Of a stretch of 64,000 nt of DNA, positions 58,801 to 64,000 are shown one piece after another. This DNA is from Bugula neritina (taxonomy: Eukaryota > Bryozoa > Gymnolaemata > Cheilostomatida > Bugulidae): contig CAXIUT010000230.1 of assembly GCA_964035545.1 (NCBI GenBank), positions 682,001 to 746,000 on the forward strand, written 5' to 3'. Positions within the stretch are counted from its first letter, which is position 1. Each line of letters opens with the position of its first letter. The position numbers were made by a program, and so were the translations under genes. The notes beneath the pieces were generated by a model. That model was not told the DNA's origin. It saw nothing but the letters and a program-made list of their open reading frames with translations, and searched no databases.

Positions 58801-59559
58801 GCGACACCTTGAAAAATAATGCAACATACTGAAATATACTGCAAGTGGTGCAACATACTGAAATACACTGTGACACACTGAAATACACTGAAACGTAACG
58901 CAACATACTGCAATATACTGAAAACACTGTAACATATTGAAATACACTGCAACATACTGAAAAACACTATAACATACTGAAATACACTGTAACAGACTGA
59001 AATACACTCTAACATACCGAAATACATTGTAACATACTGAAACATACTGCAACATACTGCAACATACTGAATTACACTTGAACATAGTGAAATACACTGC
59101 AACACATTGAAATATACTGCAACATATCGAAATGAATGGTAAACTAGTGTAATATACTGTAACATAATGAAACATACCGGAACATACTGCAACATAATAA
59201 AGTATATTGTAACACACTGAAATATGCGGCAACATACCGAAATATACTGCAAGTGGTGCAACATACTGGAATACACATGAACATATTGAAATACACTGCG
59301 ACACATTGAAATATACTGCAACATACTGAAATATACTGCAAGATACTGCAAGATACTGAAATAGACTTTGACATACTGAAATACACTGCAACATACTGCA
59401 AGAAACTGCAACATACTGAAATACACTGTAACATATTGAAATACACTGCATCATACTGCAACATACTGAATTACACTGGAACATATTGATATACACTGCA
59501 ACACATTGAAATATAATGCAACACACTGAAATATACGGCAACATACCGAAATATACTGC

Positions 59560-60870
59560 GACACGTTGAAAAATACTGCAACATACTGAAATATACTGCA
59601 AGTGGTGCAACATACTGAAATACACTGTGACACACTGAGATACACTGCAACATACTGCAACATGCTGAAATATACTGCGACACATTAAAATATACTGCAA
59701 CATACTGAAGTATACTGGAACATACTGCAACATACTAAAATACACTGCAACATACTGAAATACATTGCAACACATTAAAATATACTGCAACATACTGAAA
59801 CATACTGCAACATACTGAAATATACTGCAACTTACTGAAATACACTATAACATATTGAAATATACTGCAATATACTTAAAAACACTCTAAGATACTGAAA
59901 TATGCTGTAGCATACCGAAATACACTGCAACACACTGAAGTATACTGTAATACACTGAAATCTAATGCAACATACTGAATTATACTGCAACATACTGCAA
60001 CATGCTGAAATACACCACACATACTGCAACATACTGAAATACACAGGAACATATTGGAATACACTGCGACACATGGAAATATACTGCAACACACTGAAAT
60101 ATACTGGAAGATACTGCAACATACTGAAATACACTATAACACACTGAAATACACTGCAACATACTGAAGTACACTGAAATCCACTGTAACATATTGAAAT
60201 ACATTGCAAAACATCGAAATAGACTGCAACATACTGAAATATGCTGGAGCATACTGAAAGACACTAAAACTCACTGAAGTATAGTGTGATAAACGGAAAT
60301 GTACTGCAACATGCCGAAATATACTGCAACATACTGAAATACACCGGAAGACTTTGATATGCACTGCAACACATTGAAATATACTGCAACATACTAAAAT
60401 ATACTGCAACATACTGCAACATCCTAAAATACACTGTAACATATTGAACTACACTGCAACATACTAAAATATACTGCAATATACTGAAATATACTGCAAC
60501 TTACTGAAATACACTATAACGTATTGAAATATACTGCAATATACTTAATTACACTCTAAGATACTAAAATATGCTATAGCATGCTGAAATACACTGCAAC
60601 ACACTGAAGTATACTGTAGTACACTGAAATCTAATGCAACAAACTGATTTATACTGCAACATACTGCAACATACTGAAATACACATGAACATATTGAAAT
60701 ACATTGCATAATACTGCAAGAAACTGCAACATACTGAAATACACTGTAACATATTGAAATACACTGCATAATACTGCAACATACTGAAATACACTGGAAC
60801 ATATTGATATACACTGTAACACATTGAAATATACTGCAACAAACTGAAACATACGGCAAAATACCGAAAT
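59560..60870. repeat. ~2.1-kb higher-order repeat, middle copy
   Basis: Positions 59764-60000 match 61911-62147 (offset 2147), and 60001-60870 match 63131-64000 (offset 3130). The 983-bp difference is the LINE inserted in the right copy. A 10-bp monomer difference near 59660/61807 changes the offset to 2137 further upstream. Confidence 0.85.
59991..60010. other. Paralogous empty site of the LINE
   Basis: The sequence catactgcaacatgctgaaa is uninterrupted here. In the right copy it is split after catactgcaa by the LINE, and satellite resumes with catgctgaaa. Only the two bases AA are ambiguous, because the LINE tail also ends in AA. Any target-site duplication is therefore at most 2 bp. Confidence 0.9.
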
Positions 60871-62146
60871 ATACTGCGACACCTTGAAAAATACTGCAAC
60901 ATACTGAAATATACTGCAACACACTGAAACATACGGCAACATACCGAAATAAACTGCGACACGTTGAAAATTACTGCAACATACTGAAATATACTGTGAC
61001 GCCTTAAAATATACTGCAACATAGTGAAATAGACTGCAAGTGGTGCAACATACTGAAATACACTGTGACACACTGAAATACACTGCAACATACTGCAACA
61101 TACTGCAACATACTGAAATATTGTGCGACAAAATAAAATATACTGCAACATATTGAAATATACTGTAACATACTGCAACATACTAAAATACACTGCAACA
61201 CATTAAAATATACTGCAACATACTGAAACATACTGCAACATACTTAAATACACTGTGACACTCTGAAATACACTGCAACATACTGCAACATACTGCAACA
61301 TACTGAATTACACTGGAACATATTGATATACACTGCAACACATTGAAATATACTGCAACACACTGAACCATATGGCAACATACCGAAATTTACTGCGACA
61401 CACTGAAAAATACTGCAACATACTGCAACATACTGTAACACACTGAAATATACTCTAACATGCCGAAATACACTGTAACATACTGAAATATACTGCAACA
61501 TACTGCAACATACTGAATTACACTTGAACTTAATGAAATACACTGCAACACATTGAAATATACTGCAACATATCAAAATGAATGGTAAACTAGTAAAATT
61601 TACTGTAACAAAATGAAACATGCCGGAACATACTGCAACCTAACAAAATATAGTGCAACACATTGAAATATACGGCAACATACCGAAATATACTGCGACA
61701 CGTTGAAAAATACTGCAACATACTGAAATATACTGCAAGTGGTGCAACATACTGAAATACACTGTGACACACTGAGATACACTGCAACATACTGCAACAT
61801 ACTGCAACATGCTGAAATATACTGCGACACATTAAAATATACTGCAACATACTGAAGTATACTGGAACATACTGCAACATACTAAAATACACTGCAACAT
61901 ACTGAAATACATTGCAACACATTAAAATATACTGCAACATACTGAAACATACTGCAACATACTGAAATATACTGCAACTTACTGAAATACACTATAACAT
62001 ATTGAAATATACTGCAATATACTTAAAAACACTCTAAGATACTGAAATATGCTGTAGCATACTGAAATACACTGCAACACACTGAAGTATACTGTAATAC
62101 ACTGAAATCTAATGCAACATACTGAATTATACTGCAACATACTGCA

Positions 62147-62956
62147 ATGTGTATTTTCTATGCCGACGACACTAATTTATTTTTTGAATCAAAAGATTTG
62201 AACTCCCATTTGGAAGCTATAAATCAAGATCTAAACTCTCTGTCAATTTGGTGCAATAAAAACAAACTCACTATAAACTATGAAAAATGCAACTATATTG
62301 TTTTAAAAAACTACCAAAATCCTTTTCAAATTCTAGAAAACTGTATATTATTAAATAAAAGACCTATAAATTACTCTAACAGCATAACTTTTCTAGGTGT
62401 ACAAATAGATAAAAATTTAAATTGGAGCTTGCACATCTCAAACCTACTTACAAAATTACGACCACTTAGTGGATTAATATACCGATGTTCTGAATATCTC
62501 CCTCAAAAAATTTTACTTTTGATATATAATTCTTTCATCAATTCCAAGTTAAATTATTGTGCAGAGGCCTGGGGAAATGCAGCTAATACCCATCTAAACA
62601 AGATTTTTATTTTTCAAAAAAAGGTAATGCGTATCATGAACAAAAAACCGTTTGACCATCCATCAGCGCCTCTATTTACTAAGCATAAAGTTCTCTCAAT
62701 ATACCAGATTTACCGTTTTAAAGTGTTAAAGAAAGCTCATTCTTTTTTCTACTCTGACAATTTTTTTCCCACTCACTCTATCAATACACGTCAATCATTC
62801 ATAAATCTCCCCCTTCCTCACTCTCAAACAGCAGCAGGTCACAGAAGAAACTGTTATCAGGAGGTGGCACTATGGAATGAACTGCCAATCCCTTTACGGT
62901 CAATTAGCAACCCTAATGAATTTGGGAGGAAGTTGAGGCTTTATCTGTTAGAATAG
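62147..62956 (+). CDS. Partial LINE ORF2: C-terminal part of reverse transcriptase
   Basis: This 269-residue open frame is what remains of a LINE polyprotein that is usually about 900-1000 residues. The apurinic endonuclease and the RT fingers are absent. FYADD at residues 4-8 is the RT catalytic motif (the two aspartates that bind metal). FLGVQID at 82-88, LNWSLHI at 91-97 and LLLIYNSFINSKLNYC at 123-138 form the palm/thumb boundary common in animal LINEs. QKKVMRIM (157-164) and WNELP (243-247) lie in the typical C-terminal region, and the frame ends with TAG. No internal stop or frameshift is present, so the copy is young or was recently homogenised. The ATG is an accident of the junction: its A is the last satellite base and TG is the first of the LINE. 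It is therefore not a native start, and the fragment is probably not expressed as a functional enzyme. Confidence 0.93.
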   Translation: MCIFYADDTNLFFESKDLNSHLEAINQDLNSLSIWCNKNKLTINYEKCNYIVLKNYQNPFQILENCILLNKRPINYSNSITFLGVQIDKNLNWSLHISNLLTKLRPLSGLIYRCSEYLPQKILLLIYNSFINSKLNYCAEAWGNAANTHLNKIFIFQKKVMRIMNKKPFDHPSAPLFTKHKVLSIYQIYRFKVLKKAHSFFYSDNFFPTHSINTRQSFINLPLPHSQTAAGHRRNCYQEVALWNELPIPLRSISNPNEFGRKLRLYLLE

Positions 62957-63006
62957 TTGTATTTTTTTTTGTATTTTTCTGGATAGAGTCGCTGTCAGCT
63001 CGTGTT

Positions 63007-63045
63007 GGCCCGCGCATGACTAGCTAGGCTATAGCGCAATGGGCC
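63007..63045 (+). other. Predicted 3' hairpin of the LINE
   Basis: GGCCC-GCGC (63007-63015) can pair with GCGC-(aat)-GGGCC (63034-63045), giving a nine-pair stem with a 3-nt bulge. The loop contains the palindrome TAGCTA. Conserved 3' stem-loops act as RT recognition sites in several LINE families; that role here is inferred. Confidence 0.65.
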
Positions 63046-63103
63046 TCATCATCGCCTCCTTGGCATTTTCTAATGTCCTTGTGTTATTAAATACCTTTGA
63101 TGA

Positions 63104-63109
63104 AATAAA
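63104..63109 (+). promoter_or_regulatory. Candidate polyadenylation signal AATAAA
   Basis: AATAAA lies immediately before the tail repeat at the LINE 3' end; a near match, ATTAAA, lies 17 bp upstream. Its position at the end of the element fits a transcript terminus, but the tail is (CAAA)n rather than poly(A). Confidence 0.5.
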
Positions 63110-63110
63110 C

Positions 63111-63130
63111 CAAACAAACAAACAAACAAA
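63111..63130 (+). repeat. (CAAA)5 tail of the LINE
   Basis: Five perfect CAAA units end exactly where satellite resumes (catgctgaaa). A 3'-terminal microsatellite is a hallmark of several LINE clades and fixes the insertion orientation as plus. Confidence 0.92.
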
Positions 63131-64000
63131 CATGCTGAAATACACCACACATACTGCAACATACTGAAATACACAGGAACATATTGAAATACACTGCGAC
63201 ACATTGAAATATACTGCAACACACTGAAATATACTGGAAGATACTGCAACATACTGAAATACACTATAACACACTGAAATACACTGCAACATACTGAAGT
63301 ACACTGAAATCCACTGTAACATATTGAAATACATTGCAAAACATCGAAATAGACTGCAACATACTGAAATATGCTGTAGCATACTGAAAGACACTAAAAC
63401 TCACTGAAGTATAGTGTGATAAACGGAAATGTACTGCAACATGCCGAAATATACTGCAACATACTGAAATACACCGGAAGACTTTGATATGCACTGCAAC
63501 ACATTGAAATATACTGCAACATACTAAAATATACTGCAACATACTGCAACATCCTAAAATACACTGTAACATATTGAACTACACTGCAACATACTGAAAC
63601 ATACTGCAATATACTGAAATATACTGCAACTTACTGAAATACACTATAACGTATTGAAATATACTGCAATATACTTAATTACACTCTAAGATACTAAAAT
63701 ATGCTATAGCATGCTGAAATACACTGCAACACACTGAAGTATACTTTAGTACACTGAAATCTAATGCAACAAACTGATTTATACTGCAACATACTGCAAC
63801 ATACTGAAATACACATGAACATATTGAAATACACTGCATAATACTGCAAGAAACTGCAACATACTGAAATACACTGTAACATATTGAAATACACTGCATA
63901 ATACTGCAACATACTGAAATACACTGGAACATATTGATATACACTGTAACACATTGAAATATGCTGCAACAAACTGAAACATACGGCAAAATACCGAAAT
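63131..64000. repeat. 10/20-bp satellite array, right segment
   Basis: This segment continues the 2.1-kb HOR copy interrupted by the LINE and matches 60001-60870 at a constant 3130-bp offset. Differences seen are a few single bases (for example atattgaaat against atattggaat, atgctgtagc against atgctggagc, and atgctgcaac against atactgcaac). The array runs off the window edge. Confidence 0.95.

Larger units (their letters stand above)
27382..61752. repeat. Dispersed marker monomer g(c/t)aagtggtgcaac, about 40 copies
   Basis: The normal run actgcaacatactgcaacat is replaced by a 19-bp form, actgcaagtggtgcaacat, which shifts the 10-bp register by one base. Copies I located include those starting near 27382, 30052, 31379, 31727, 34013, 34582, 35361, 37695, 39103, 41141, 43019, 45197, 46394, 47072, 49328, 50097, 51184, 53529, 54976, 56064, 58843, 59249, 61038 and 61737. 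A gtaagtgg form occurs near 35869, 42588, 48099 and 56694. I found none before 27.38 kb. The feature span marks the first and last copy. On the minus strand it reads as VAPLA, LHHLQ or CCTTC depending on frame. Confidence 0.85.
32565..62147. repeat. 10/20-bp satellite array, middle segment
   Basis: This is the same monomer family and orientation as the left segment, but its organisation is different. Single-base register changes are frequent. It carries many copies of the marker aagtggtgcaac, and recurrent variant blocks such as tgaatggtaa actagtgaaa ... cataatgaaa cataccggaa. Larger duplications of about 6 kb, 4.8 kb, 1447 bp and 2.1 kb are recognisable. I see no unique sequence anywhere in it. 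Short A-runs (for example cataaaaaaaaacactt at about 47214 and 52005) are mutated monomers shared between duplicated copies. Confidence 0.97.
62957..63110 (+). other. LINE 3' untranslated region
   Basis: About 150 bp lie between the RT stop codon and the tail. The region starts with a T-rich run (ttgtattttttttgtattttt), then has a GC-richer stretch holding a hairpin, and ends at ttattaaatacctttgatgaaataaac. In LINEs this end is where the element's own RT binds to start copying. It differs sharply in base composition from the satellite. Confidence 0.85.
62148..63130 (+). mobile_element. 5'-truncated non-LTR retrotransposon (LINE), 983 bp
   Basis: The element starts abruptly inside the reverse transcriptase domain and runs through the end of the RT frame, a short 3' UTR with a hairpin, an AATAAA and a (CAAA)5 tail that abuts the satellite. 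5' truncation is the usual outcome of target-primed reverse transcription. A simple-repeat 3' tail with little or no target duplication is known for CR1- and L2-type LINEs. The protein tail looks like that wider group (CR1/L2/Jockey), but I cannot fix the clade. The element is in the plus orientation, opposite to the stop-free strand of the satellite. It cannot move by itself, since the endonuclease and most of the RT are missing. Confidence 0.95.

Noticed and set aside
27382-61752. Apparent conserved protein motifs VAPLAVYFSM, LHHLQYISV and CCTTCSIFQ
   Set aside because: They are the same DNA marker (aagtggtgcaac) read in the three minus frames, not protein conservation.
62147-62149. Native start codon of the LINE frame
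   Set aside because: The ATG is formed from one satellite base and two LINE bases at the junction, and the frame starts in the middle of the RT domain.
216-63989. Hundreds of minus-strand open frames of 60-451 residues built from MLQYISVCC/VFQYVAVYFS repeats
   Set aside because: They follow automatically from a 20-bp repeat with no stop codon in any minus frame. All three frames overlap with the same peptide cycle. Ends fall at random variant monomers, and no start context, intron signal or conserved domain is visible.
1-64000. Telomeric repeat or rDNA spacer
   Set aside because: The unit does not resemble TTAGGG-type telomere repeats, and no rRNA segment is present.

Overview
This window is almost entirely one eukaryotic satellite DNA family. 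About 62.3 of 64 kb is a head-to-tail array of 10-bp monomers. There are two main monomer types, actgaaatay (A) and actgcaacay (B), usually alternating to give a 20-bp unit (consensus catactgaaatacactgcaa). Every block I read has the same orientation. I see no host protein-coding gene, tRNA, rRNA or CRISPR array. The many long minus-strand open frames follow from a repeat that lacks stop codons in all three minus frames, and I do not call them genes.

Layout. (1) 1-31808 is satellite. A left flank with 140-bp subrepeats is followed by higher-order repeats (HORs) of 3560, 4890, 4330 and 2780 bp, bounded by an internal EcoRI-containing monomer. A second copy of the left flank follows at about 23.1-25.1 kb, then a 2668-bp tandem duplication (24.76-30.09 kb). 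(2) 31809-32564 is a 756-bp non-autonomous DNA transposon (MITE-like) with perfect 19-bp terminal inverted repeats. (3) 32565-62147 is satellite of a second style. It is marked by about forty copies of the phase-breaking monomer aagtggtgcaac and built from roughly 6-kb, 4.8-kb, 1447-bp and 2.1-kb duplications. (4) 62148-63130 is a 5'-truncated non-LTR retrotransposon (LINE). It keeps the RT catalytic YADD motif, an intact C-terminal frame, a 3' hairpin, AATAAA and a (CAAA)5 tail. (5) 63131-64000 is satellite again.

Organism. The LINE C-terminal region resembles the CR1/L2/Jockey group, and with the AT-rich MITE this points to an animal, probably an invertebrate. I cannot name the species. A heterochromatic or centromeric location would fit but is not shown by sequence alone.

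History. Both transposons have a paralogous empty site elsewhere in the array (MITE near 39.61 kb, LINE near 60.00 kb). These fix the insertion boundaries to within about 2 bp and give a relative order to insertion and duplication. In the left third, size changes between HOR copies are explained by whole 10/20-bp steps: a 1330-bp tandem duplication, loss of three 260-bp units, and 40- plus 520-bp deletions. This is what unequal exchange or slippage between in-register monomers would produce.
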